Below, in pieces: positions 41,735 to 48,732 of a DNA stretch of 64,000 bases; the first letter of the stretch is position 1; the number at the start of each line of letters is the position of its first letter. Made by a program: the position numbers and the translations under genes. Source of the stretch: Archangium sp. (GTDB lineage: Bacteria > Myxococcota > Myxococcia > Myxococcales > Myxococcaceae); contig JAUXRX010000009.1 of the NCBI GenBank assembly GCA_030681645.1, forward strand, positions 124,001 to 188,000, written 5' to 3'. The notes under the pieces are model-generated. The model saw nothing but the letters and a program-made list of their open reading frames with translations. It had not been told where the DNA came from and searched no databases.

Positions 41735-42274
41735 TCAGCGGTTGATCAGGGTGCGGCCGAGCTCAGCGAGCTGAGAGCGCAGCGAGCCGTCGTACATGTG
41801 GCTGCCGACCTGGGCGACGACGCCGCCGATGAGGGCCGGGTCGACCTTCGTCTCGAGCACCACGCTGCGCTGGGTGATCGCCTCGAGCTGCTTCTTGAGC
41901 GCGGCCACCTGGGTGTCACCGAGCTTCGCGGCCGAGGTGACGCTGCCGCGCACGCGGCCCATGCGGCTGTCGACCATGTCGCGGAACTGGCGGGTGATGA
42001 AGGGGATCGAGCCGAAGCGGTTGCGGTCGTTGAGCAGCTTCATCAGGTTCGCCACCACGGGCTGGATGCCGGGGGCGTTGTTGATCACCGCGTCGACCAG
42101 GCTCAGGCGCTGGCTGCGCGCCAGCGCGGGGCTCGAGATGGTGGCGAAGATCTCCGGCTGCCCGTCGAAGTAGGCGGTGATGTTCTCGAGCTGTTCCAGG
42201 ACCTTGTCGGCATCAGGACCAGCGGCATCGAGGAGGGCACGGGCATAGCGACGGGCGACAGGGACGTTCGACAT
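41735..42274 (-). CDS. atpH: F1 ATP synthase delta subunit, outside its operon
   Basis: 179 residues, the usual length. The fold is recognised from VARRYARALLDAAG at the N-terminus, LMKLLNDRNRFGSIPFITRQFRDMVDSRMG, and the C-terminal ALIGGVVAQVGSHMYDGSLRSQLAELGRTL. It links the F1 head to the peripheral stalk. Normally atpH sits between atpF and atpA. Here no other ATP synthase gene is within the window. The gene is divergent from the double-peptidase gene (93 bp) and is followed at 98 bp by the cytochrome lipoprotein. Confidence 0.95.
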   Translation of the reverse strand: MSNVPVARRYARALLDAAGPDADKVLEQLENITAYFDGQPEIFATISSPALARSQRLSLVDAVINNAPGIQPVVANLMKLLNDRNRFGSIPFITRQFRDMVDSRMGRVRGSVTSAAKLGDTQVAALKKQLEAITQRSVVLETKVDPALIGGVVAQVGSHMYDGSLRSQLAELGRTLINR

Positions 42275-42367
42275 GGCCCGGTGCGCCTAGCACGGCCTTT
42301 TCGGCGCAGGAACCAGAACCGGCGGCCGCGCGTCTACAGTCGGTTTTCGCCCCCAGAAGGAGGCCAG

Positions 42368-43756
42368 GTGTCCCCCTTTCTCCCCCTGCTGCTCGCCGCT
42401 GCGCCGGCCTTTCAATCCGTCAACCTCGAGGGCTTCCCCTTCGTGCAGCAGAAGCCCGACTTCTGCGGTGAGGCCGACGTGGAAATGGCGCTGCGCCGGG
42501 TGGGGCGCGAGGTGACCCAGGACGACGTGTTCAACGTGAGCGGGCTCGATCCACTCAAGGGTCGCGGGTTGTGGGCCGACTCGTTGCGCGACGCGCTGAA
42601 GGTACTGGGCGTCGATCCCGGGCAGACCTGGTACCGGGTCAACCCGGCGCACGCCGAGAAGGAGATGACGGCGCAGTGGGCGGCCCTGCACCAGGATCTC
42701 GTGGCCGGCACGCCGAGCATCGTGTGCATGCACTACGACGCGACGCCCGGCACCACCGAGCACTTCCGGCTGATCACCGGCTACGACGCCACGAAGGACG
42801 AGGTCATCTACCAGGAGCCCGCCGAGGCCGACGGCGCCAACCGGCGCATGGCGCGCGCGACGTTCCTCTCCCTCTGGCCATTCAAGCCGGCGAAGGACAA
42901 GTGGACCGTCATCCGCCTGCGCATCGACGCGAAGAAGGAAGGGCCTGAGCTGCCGAAGCTCGCCTCGCCCACGCCAGCCGAGGTGGTGCAGCACGTGATG
43001 GAGCTGCAGAAGACGATGCCCGAGGGCTTCACCCTGAGCTGGGAAAAGCCGTTCCTGGTGATCGGCAACGAAGCGCCCGAGAAGGTGCGCTCGCGCGGGA
43101 AGGACGTGGTGCGGTGGACGCGCGACCTGCTGCTGAAGGACTTCTTCCCGAAGGCCCCCGAGCAGCTCGAGGACGTGTGGATCTTCAAGGACGCGGCGAC
43201 GTACACGAAGTACTCGCGCTCGTTGTTCCAGACCGAGCCGTCGACTCCCTACGGCTTCTACCTGTCGGAGCGCCGCGCGATGGTCATGAACATCAAGCCC
43301 GGCTACGGCACGTTGACGCACGAGCTGGTGCACCCGTTCATGCACGCGAACTGGCCCGACGGGCCGGCGTGGCTCAACGAGGGGCTGGGCTCGCTGTTCG
43401 AGTTCCCAGGCGAGCGCGATGGGCACTTCATCGGTCAGCTCAACTGGCGGTTGCCGGGGCTGCAGGCGGCGCTGCGCGAGAAGGCGGGCGTGCCGAAGTT
43501 CAGCGCGCTCATCCGCACCACCGAGAACGAGTTCTACGCAGACGAGTCGGGCGTGCACTACGCGATGGCGCGCTACCTCTGCTACTGGCTCCAGGAGAAG
43601 GGGCTGCTGATCAAGTTCGTGCAGCGCGCGCAGGCGCTCAAGGCGAAGGACCCGACGGGGTGGAAGGCGCTCGAGGAGGTGCTCGGCGTCGACCCCGACA
43701 CGCAGCAGAAGGACTGGGAGAAGTTCGTGCTCGGGCTCAAGAAGCGCCGTTCCTGA
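42368..43756 (+). CDS. Fusion of C39-like cysteine peptidase and HExxH metallopeptidase
   Basis: 462 residues from GTG 42368 with AAGGAGG just before it; the 190 upstream in-frame codons run antisense to atpH and are rejected. The start (MSPFLPLLLAAAPAFQ) is a short signal peptide. Residues 20-165 are C39-like: FVQQKPDFCGEADVEMALRRVG (Cys about 33) and EHFRLITGYDAT (His about 132). Residues 205-460 hold a gluzincin: THELVHPF (HExxH at about 318-322) and WLNEGLGSLFE (third ligand Glu about 338). Two peptidase domains of different chemistry in one exported protein are unusual. It may process its own partner. I have not seen this exact pairing. Confidence 0.75.
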   Translation: MSPFLPLLLAAAPAFQSVNLEGFPFVQQKPDFCGEADVEMALRRVGREVTQDDVFNVSGLDPLKGRGLWADSLRDALKVLGVDPGQTWYRVNPAHAEKEMTAQWAALHQDLVAGTPSIVCMHYDATPGTTEHFRLITGYDATKDEVIYQEPAEADGANRRMARATFLSLWPFKPAKDKWTVIRLRIDAKKEGPELPKLASPTPAEVVQHVMELQKTMPEGFTLSWEKPFLVIGNEAPEKVRSRGKDVVRWTRDLLLKDFFPKAPEQLEDVWIFKDAATYTKYSRSLFQTEPSTPYGFYLSERRAMVMNIKPGYGTLTHELVHPFMHANWPDGPAWLNEGLGSLFEFPGERDGHFIGQLNWRLPGLQAALREKAGVPKFSALIRTTENEFYADESGVHYAMARYLCYWLQEKGLLIKFVQRAQALKAKDPTGWKALEEVLGVDPDTQQKDWEKFVLGLKKRRS

Positions 43757-43768
43757 CTTCTCGGGGAG

Positions 43769-43804
43769 GCCGCCCGTTCACCCCGAGCGCAGTCGAGGGG
43801 CGGC
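43769..43804. terminator. GTTCACCCCGAGCG-type hairpin between convergent genes
   Basis: GCCGCCC (43769-43775) pairs with GGGCGGC (43798-43804) around a loop containing TTCACCCCGAGCGCAGTCGA, which recurs in variant form at 3059-3205 and 63931-63982. It lies between the convergent stops at 43756 and 43805. Probable terminator. Confidence 0.65.
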
Positions 43805-44716
43805 TCAATGATCGCTGAGCCACTCCACGATGCTCGCGACCCGCGTCTCGACCGCGCTCGAGCCGTGACCACCTTCGTCCGCTACGAGCTTCACCTTGTC
43901 CGACCCCGGCACCGCCGCGAACAGCTCGGCAGTCCCCGAGGGATCAACCAGCGCATCGTGACGGCCTTCGACCATCAGCAGCGGCGCGGTGAGCTTCTTC
44001 GCGTTGGTGGGGCAGCGCTCCATCACCTTCGACTGGGCCATCAGGTAGCGGAGGCTGAAGTAGCGAACGACGAGCGGGTCCTTCTGCATCGCTTCGCCCT
44101 CGGCGCGGTCTTCGGCAAAGGCGACCGCTGACGGATCTCGGTTCATGTCGACGGTGAGCGCGGCGGGCCGGAACACGAAGTTCGCGGCGTAGGTGACGTA
44201 GTCGCCGAACGTGGGGCCCATGTCCTTGCCGTAGACGAGCTTCCACGCCGGGTTCACCAACACCACGCCCGCGAGGCCCTGCGTCTCGGCCGCCAGCTCG
44301 AGGGCGAGCGCCGCGCCGGCGCTGTGACCGAACAGGAAGACGCGCCCCGGGAAGCGCGCGGAGAGCACCTCGCGGTACTGGCGGAGATCGCCGAGGAAGA
44401 GCGGGTAGTCGTCGAGATCGCCGCGCGGTCCATCGGAGAAGCCCGTGCCGCGCGGGTGCAGCACCGCCGTGGCGAAGCCGGCCTCGAGCAGCGCCGCGCT
44501 CAACTTCGGGTACGGCGGAGCGGAGGCGATCTCCGGGCCCATCACGAACCACACCACGCCGCGCGGGCCCTCTCCGGTGACCTGGGTGTAGAGCCGAACG
44601 TCGCCCGCCCCGGCGATGAACTCGGCTGCGGGCGGAGGGTCGAGCGGTGGCCGCGACACGAGCGGCGCCGACGCACAGCCCGCGAGCAAGCCGGCGACGA
44701 GCAGGGGGAGCTTCAT
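43805..44716 (-). CDS. Alpha/beta-hydrolase lipoprotein, lysophospholipase-like
   Basis: 303 residues. Lipoprotein signal MKLPLLVAGLLAGC. The catalytic Ser is in FLFGHSAGAALALELA (about 150-153), Asp in VEGRHDALVDP, and His in DEGGHGSSAVE; the HPRGTGFSDGPRGDLDDYPLFLGDL loop resembles monoacylglycerol lipase and lysophospholipase family proteins. It probably hydrolyses an ester in the periplasm or on the outer surface; substrate unknown. It is followed by the pseudogene region at 44725. Confidence 0.82.
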   Translation of the reverse strand: MKLPLLVAGLLAGCASAPLVSRPPLDPPPAAEFIAGAGDVRLYTQVTGEGPRGVVWFVMGPEIASAPPYPKLSAALLEAGFATAVLHPRGTGFSDGPRGDLDDYPLFLGDLRQYREVLSARFPGRVFLFGHSAGAALALELAAETQGLAGVVLVNPAWKLVYGKDMGPTFGDYVTYAANFVFRPAALTVDMNRDPSAVAFAEDRAEGEAMQKDPLVVRYFSLRYLMAQSKVMERCPTNAKKLTAPLLMVEGRHDALVDPSGTAELFAAVPGSDKVKLVADEGGHGSSAVETRVASIVEWLSDH

Positions 44717-44724
44717 GCCCTGCG

Positions 44725-44970
44725 TCAGAGCAAGCGTGAGGCCGCGCGCGGCCTGAGGTCGTGCCAGCCCAGGGGTCGCAGATCCTTCGCCGTGAGCTTC
44801 CCGGGCGAAACGCGTGCGTTCAGCTCAAACCGTTCCTGCCCGGGGGGCGGGCTCCAGAGCTGAACGCGGCTCCAGCCGGCCTTCTTCGCTGCGTAGCAGG
44901 CACCATCGGCGTGCTCGAAGGTGGCGATGAACAGCTCGCAGCCGCTGCAGGAGGACCCGCCGCTCTGGCG
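44725..44970 (-). pseudogene. Remnant carrying a copied GGDEF gene 3' end
   Basis: The open frame from 44970 to the stop at 44725 has no plausible start and includes FEHADGACYAAKKAG and RVQLWSP, matching the C-terminus of the GGDEF protein at 45679. Beyond that point the sequence is different (PPPGQERFELNARVSPGKL...). The match is from a 77-bp direct repeat (44847-44923 against 45702-45778) with three mismatches. It is a gene tail without a body, probably left when the SOUL gene segment arose between the two copies. It might still be expressed by read-through. Confidence 0.7.
44847..44923. repeat. 77-bp direct repeat, left copy
   Basis: 74 of 77 bases match 45702-45778. The repeats flank the SOUL gene (44997-45647), so the segment between them (855 bp period) could be excised or amplified by recombination. 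Both copies lie on the same strand and encode the last ~25 residues of a GGDEF protein. Confidence 0.9.
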
Positions 44971-44996
44971 TCAGCGAGCCGTCCTCTCGAGGGTGG

Positions 44997-45647
44997 TCAG
45001 TTCGCCAGCGGGGCCTGCCGCGCCTCGACCTCGATGAGGATCTCGTTCGTCCGCAGGAACCACGGCGTGAACGGTGGGTTGTACCGCGCCCAGACCGGCT
45101 CGCCCTTCGCCACCAGGCCCTCGCGCTGCAGTCCTGCCTTCAGTTGCTCGAGGTGCTCTTCGTAGTTCGCCTTCGACCACGTGCCCGAGTAGCGCACGAC
45201 GGCGAAGGTGCGCGCCGGCAGCAGCCGCAGGGACACGCGCGGGTCGTTGGGCTCGGGCAGCGTTTCGAGGCTGAACTCTGACGGCATCATGAACTGCACG
45301 ACCCACGCGCCTTCGCCCGCGGGGGCCTGCGCCACCGGAGCGGTCATGGCGATCTTCTGCCCTTCGGCCGGCGCCTGGGCGACGGGCGCGGTCATCGCGA
45401 TCTTCCGCGCGCCGCGGTTCTTCCCGAAGATGTACCCGGCCAGGCGGGAGAAGGCCTCGTTGCCCACCTCGCTGCGCTCGCCTTCGACGCGCGTTTCGGC
45501 CACCACATACGGCGTGTAGCGCCGCACCTCGAAGTCCTCGAAGGTGTCGACGACTTCGTGCTTCGGCATCTCGAGGGCCATGGCCGGTGCTCCAAGGAGG
45601 GTGGTGACGAGGGCGCCCACCACCGACAGGGGGGATGATGTTTGCAT
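44997..45647 (-). CDS. SOUL-family haem-binding protein, exported
   Basis: 216 residues from ATG 45647 (MQTSSPLSVVGALVTTLLGAPAMA, signal peptide). The SOUL/HBP fold is seen in KHEVVDTFEDFEVRRYTPYVVAETRVEG, FSRLAGYIFGKNRG, two KIAMTAPVAQAPA stretches, FMMPSEFSLETLPEPNDPRVSLR and FAVVRYSGTWSKANY. The family binds haem or tetrapyrroles; bacterial roles are unclear. The doubled KIAMTAPV stretch occurs in several bacterial homologues as I recall, so it may be typical. The gene is bracketed by the two 77-bp repeats. Confidence 0.87.
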   Translation of the reverse strand: MQTSSPLSVVGALVTTLLGAPAMALEMPKHEVVDTFEDFEVRRYTPYVVAETRVEGERSEVGNEAFSRLAGYIFGKNRGARKIAMTAPVAQAPAEGQKIAMTAPVAQAPAGEGAWVVQFMMPSEFSLETLPEPNDPRVSLRLLPARTFAVVRYSGTWSKANYEEHLEQLKAGLQREGLVAKGEPVWARYNPPFTPWFLRTNEILIEVEARQAPLAN

Positions 45648-45678
45648 AGGGTTTGTATAACCTTGCCTGGCCGCGCCG

Positions 45679-46830
45679 CTAGCGCGCGCCTGTCTGAACG
45701 AGCGGGCTCCAGAGCTGAACGCGGTTCCGGCCGGCTTTCTTCGCTGCGTAGCAGGCACCATCGGCGTGCTCGAAGGTGAGGCCGGGGTCGTCGAGCGCCG
45801 CCACGCCGACGCTCACGGTCAACGCGATGTTCGCTCCGCCGAACTGAAACGGGGTCTTCTCCACCAGCACGCGCAGTTGCTCCGCGCTGACGCACGCGGC
45901 CTCGGCGGTGGCGCCGGGGAGAATCACGATGAACTCTTCGCCGCCGATGCGAGCGAGGAAGTCGCTCTCGCGTTGGAATTGCTGTCGCAGCAGGCCCGCG
46001 AAGTGGCGCAGGCACGCGTCACCGCCCAGGTGCCCGTGTAGATCGTTCACCGCCTTGAAGTGATCCAGGTCGACCACCAGCAACGCCAGCGGTTGTTGCT
46101 GCCGCAGCGCGGCGCTGGACGCCTGGGGCCACACCACCTCGTAGTTGCGGCGGTTGGGCAGGCCGGTGAGCTCGTCGGTCAGCGAGAGCAGGGCAACCTC
46201 TTCGCGGCTGCGCAGCAGCTCGAGCTCGGTGTCGACCTGGTGCTCGTACTCCGCGGACGAGCGGCGCAGGTTCGCCACCAGGTAGAGCGCGTAGAAGAAC
46301 AACGTCACGCCCGTGGACCGGAGCTCGTCGATGGCCAGGAAGGTGGCCACGCCCGGGGCCATCAGCAGGAACATGGTCAGGCGGGCCTGCGACGCGCGCA
46401 TCGCGAACGCCTGGCTGGAGGCCGTGCCGAAGGCCATGGTGGAGAGCGCGGCGATGAGGATGGGGCTCTCCGGCTTGCGCTCGAGCCAGCCCACCAGCGC
46501 CGGCACCGCGCCCCAGCACGCCGAGCCCAGGGTCACGATGCGCCAGTGCGAGCGGGCCCAGCGCTCGAGCTCCTCGGCGTTGGCGTCCTCTCCGGGAGTG
46601 CGGTGGCGAAACCGGGCCCAGCCGAACAGCGCGAAGACGACCAGGGGCACGAGGACCACCCCGCCCAGCGCCCGGACCGCGTCCGAGACCACCAGCAGCA
46701 GCACCCAGGCCACCACGTAGAAGATCGGGCCGATCAGCGCGCGTGCGTACAGATCTCGCGAGCTGCGGCGCAGCCGGTAGGTGTCGATGCGGGCCAGCTC
46801 GACGGACAGGTTGTTCCCGGACTCGCTCAA
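45679..46830 (-). CDS. Membrane GGDEF diguanylate cyclase
   Basis: 383 residues. Five or six hydrophobic segments (about 30-205) form the N-terminal membrane sensor; no named sensor domain is recognised. The GGDEF domain (about 215-375) has LTDELTGLPNRRNYE, DLDHFKAVNDLHGHLGGD and the active-site loop RIGGEEFIVI (GGEEF, active form). It makes cyclic-di-GMP from GTP. No inhibitory RxxD site precedes GGEEF at the usual spacing that I can see. The start is TTG 46830 or an internal codon; the N-terminus is uncertain. Its 3' end is copied at 44847-44923. Confidence 0.85.
   Translation of the reverse strand: MSESGNNLSVELARIDTYRLRRSSRDLYARALIGPIFYVVAWVLLLVVSDAVRALGGVVLVPLVVFALFGWARFRHRTPGEDANAEELERWARSHWRIVTLGSACWGAVPALVGWLERKPESPILIAALSTMAFGTASSQAFAMRASQARLTMFLLMAPGVATFLAIDELRSTGVTLFFYALYLVANLRRSSAEYEHQVDTELELLRSREEVALLSLTDELTGLPNRRNYEVVWPQASSAALRQQQPLALLVVDLDHFKAVNDLHGHLGGDACLRHFAGLLRQQFQRESDFLARIGGEEFIVILPGATAEAACVSAEQLRVLVEKTPFQFGGANIALTVSVGVAALDDPGLTFEHADGACYAAKKAGRNRVQLWSPLVQTGAR
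45702..45778. repeat. 77-bp direct repeat, right copy (in GGDEF gene)
   Basis: This is the copy inside the intact GGDEF gene, encoding TFEHADGACYAAKKAGRNR and the following VQLWSP. The three differences from the left copy are single-base changes. Whether this or the left copy is older is undecided; the intact gene favours this one as source. Confidence 0.9.
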
Positions 46831-46908
46831 GGTGAGGACTCATCACCTCGGCTGTCACAGTGCAATCGGCGTGGCAGGAGAGCCCGGTGTAAGGAAGTGC
46901 CTCCCTCC

Positions 46909-47223
46909 ATGGACCTCGTGGCCGTCATCCTCTTCGTCTGGTCGCGCTGGCTCGCGAAACAGGCCGGTGCGCCGGGTTGGGTGCGCTTCGTCGGGGTCGC
47001 GTTGATCGTCAGTCTTTTCGGAGCGCTCGGCGGAACGTTGCTCGGCTTGCGCCACGCCTTCAGCTCGGCCCAGAACGTCAGTGCGCAGGACAAGGCCCGG
47101 CACGTGGCCGATGGCATCGCCTTTGCGATGAAGTTCACTGCGGCAGGGCTCGTGTTCGACCTGCTGGTGCTCGTGGTGCTCAGCGTCGTCACGTGGCGGC
47201 TGAGGAAAGGTGTGAGGTCATGA
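46909..47223 (+). CDS. Small membrane protein with two helices, coupled to macrodomain
   Basis: 104 residues from ATG 46909. Two hydrophobic helices (about 25-45 and 78-98, FTAAGLVFDLLVLVVLSVV) flank a soluble loop of about 30 residues with Ser/Ala/Gln. The stop overlaps the start of the macrodomain gene (ATGA at 47220-47223), so the two are translationally coupled. No family recognised. It is divergent from the GGDEF gene with 78 bp between starts. Confidence 0.6.
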   Translation: MDLVAVILFVWSRWLAKQAGAPGWVRFVGVALIVSLFGALGGTLLGLRHAFSSAQNVSAQDKARHVADGIAFAMKFTAAGLVFDLLVLVVLSVVTWRLRKGVRS

Positions 47224-47735
47224 CGATCGAGATCATCGAGGGCTCGATCACGAAGCTCGATGTCGATGCGATCGTGAACGCGGCGAACGCGACGCTCGCG
47301 GGGGGCGGCGGTGTCGATGGCGCGATTCACAAGGCAGCGGGGCCGGAGCTGAAGGCAGCCTGCCTCTCCTTTCCGCAACTTCGCTCAGGCGTGCGGTGCG
47401 AGGTCGGCGAGGCGAAGGTCACGCCGGGCTTCCTGCTCCCCGCGCGCTACGTCATTCACACCGTCGGGCCCTTCTGGAGCGGCGGTGAAGCGAATGAGCC
47501 AGAGCTACTCGCGCGCTGTTATCGCAGTGCGCTCGCGGAGGTCACGCGGCTCGGTCTCTCGAGCGTTGCCTTCCCGGCCATCAGCACTGGCGCGTTCGGG
47601 TATCCGGCCCTCGAGGCCGCGAAGATCGCCGTCCGGGAGGCGCGGGCGCACCCGGAGCTTCGGGTGGTGTTCAGCTGCCTCGGCGTCGCGATGGTCAGGC
47701 AGTACGAGCGCGCGCTGGCTACTCGCGGGCCGTGA
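47220..47735 (+). CDS. Macrodomain O-acetyl-ADP-ribose deacetylase-like protein
   Basis: 171 residues. A full macrodomain: IIEGSITKLDVDAIVNAANATLAGGGGVDGAIHKAAG, GEAKVTPGFLLPARYVIHTVGP, and FPAISTGAFGYPALEAAKIAVREA. The conserved Asn pair and the catalytic Asp/Gly-rich loop of the YmdB/MacroD type are present. It binds ADP-ribose and probably removes it from O-acetyl-ADP-ribose or ADP-ribosylated proteins. The convergent gene at 47719 overlaps it by 17 bp. Confidence 0.92.
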   Translation: MTIEIIEGSITKLDVDAIVNAANATLAGGGGVDGAIHKAAGPELKAACLSFPQLRSGVRCEVGEAKVTPGFLLPARYVIHTVGPFWSGGEANEPELLARCYRSALAEVTRLGLSSVAFPAISTGAFGYPALEAAKIAVREARAHPELRVVFSCLGVAMVRQYERALATRGP

Positions 47736-48363
47736 GCAACCCGAGGCCGAGCTGGGCGAAGTCGCGCGTGAGTCCCTCGGTCCGGTTCACCTCTCCGAGG
47801 AAGAAGCGGCACCAGCTCAGGTCGACCTTGCAGGCGAGGCTGGCGATGCGGCCTTCTTCTGCGAGCTCACCCGACGGCAGGCTCCACCGGCCCGAGCCCG
47901 AGCGTGCGAGCGTGCCGTTGGGATAGCTGAGCGAGCCCGACGACGAGCGCACCATCGTGCCGCTCGGGGCCGACCAGGTGCCCGAGGTGCTGCGCGCCAT
48001 CGTGCCGTTGGGCCAGCTCAGCGTTCCCGAGGTGCTGCGGAGCACCGAGCCATCGGGCCACTGCAGCGGGCGGTTCGGCTCGCTCTCCCGGCTGCACCAC
48101 ACCGCGCGTTGCGCCTCGAGCGCAGAGGTCGTCTCTGCCGGCTGCTGCAGCGCCATCGACAGCATCCAGAAGTCGCCCAGCTGCTGGCAGGCGGCGCGGG
48201 TGGGCCGGCCGCAGAGCTGGGGCTCGAGGCGGCGCAGATCACCCACGTCGACCCTGTTTTCTCCGGCGAGCGCCATGACCCGGCGCAGCGCCTGGCAGTC
48301 GGTCTCGTCGGCGAAGGCGGGCGCAGCAAGGCAGCTGAAGAACAGGATCAGGCGAGCGGACAT
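47719..48363 (-). CDS. Exported protein with four WPNGT-type 15-residue repeats
   Basis: 214 residues: signal peptide MSARLILFFSCLAAPAFA, a Cys-containing helical part (about 20-100), then repeats at about 102-166 with the pattern (W/Y)PNGT-RS-SGt-S: WPDGSVLRSTSGTLS, WPNGTMARSTSGTWS, APSGTMVRSSSGSLS, YPNGTLARSGSGRWS, then LPSGE. The final part carries two Cys and a LAEEG..CKVDLSWC stretch. The repeats resemble the extended beta-strands of MORN or surface-display modules; function unknown. Its 3' end overlaps the macrodomain gene by 17 bp. Confidence 0.65.
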   Translation of the reverse strand: MSARLILFFSCLAAPAFADETDCQALRRVMALAGENRVDVGDLRRLEPQLCGRPTRAACQQLGDFWMLSMALQQPAETTSALEAQRAVWCSRESEPNRPLQWPDGSVLRSTSGTLSWPNGTMARSTSGTWSAPSGTMVRSSSGSLSYPNGTLARSGSGRWSLPSGELAEEGRIASLACKVDLSWCRFFLGEVNRTEGLTRDFAQLGLGLLTARE

Positions 48364-48732
48364 GCGGGCCCGTACGCAAGGGAACGGGTTCTATTCAAAG
48401 GCGCGTGCTCGACGCAGAGGGAGCCCGGGCTGAAGGCGGTGATTGGTGGTTTGCTTCGGAGTCACTGCGGGCAAGCCCTCGGCACGTCACCGGGTCTGAC
48501 AGTACACGCGAGCTTCGAGCAGGTGAGGGGCGGTCGGTCTCCACGCCTGAGCATCACTGTTGCCTCGCGAGGCAACATGGTTGCTCTCACCGGAAAGAGG
48601 GTCCCGGCCCCACCTGGTCACATGAGCGTCCTTCCCCCAAGCGAGAGGCAAGCCCGCGACGAGCTGAGCGGCAGACCCAGATTCAGCGCGCCCCTCTCGG
48701 CTTCCTCTGGCACTACGACGACGCGGATCGCC
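48364..48732. other. Gene-free stretch with one perfect palindrome
   Basis: This 369-bp spacer separates the start of the repeat protein (48363) and the end of the symporter gene (48733). No coding signal that I trust runs through it; one 121-residue open frame starting at 48405 has no family resemblance and atypical composition. The one clear structure is the palindrome at 48559-48576. Confidence 0.5.
48559..48576. promoter_or_regulatory. 18-bp perfect palindrome GTTGCCTCGCGAGGCAAC
   Basis: It is a perfect palindrome and could be an operator of a dimeric repressor or the stem of a small hairpin. The nearest starts are the repeat protein's (183 bp away) and, beyond the whole symporter gene, none. 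I did not find a second copy in the window. Confidence 0.4.

Noticed and set aside
45320..45415. Doubled KIAMTAPVAQAPA as a new internal duplication in the SOUL protein
   Set aside because: The two copies differ at many synonymous sites, so the doubling is old, and I recall similar doubling in other bacterial SOUL proteins.
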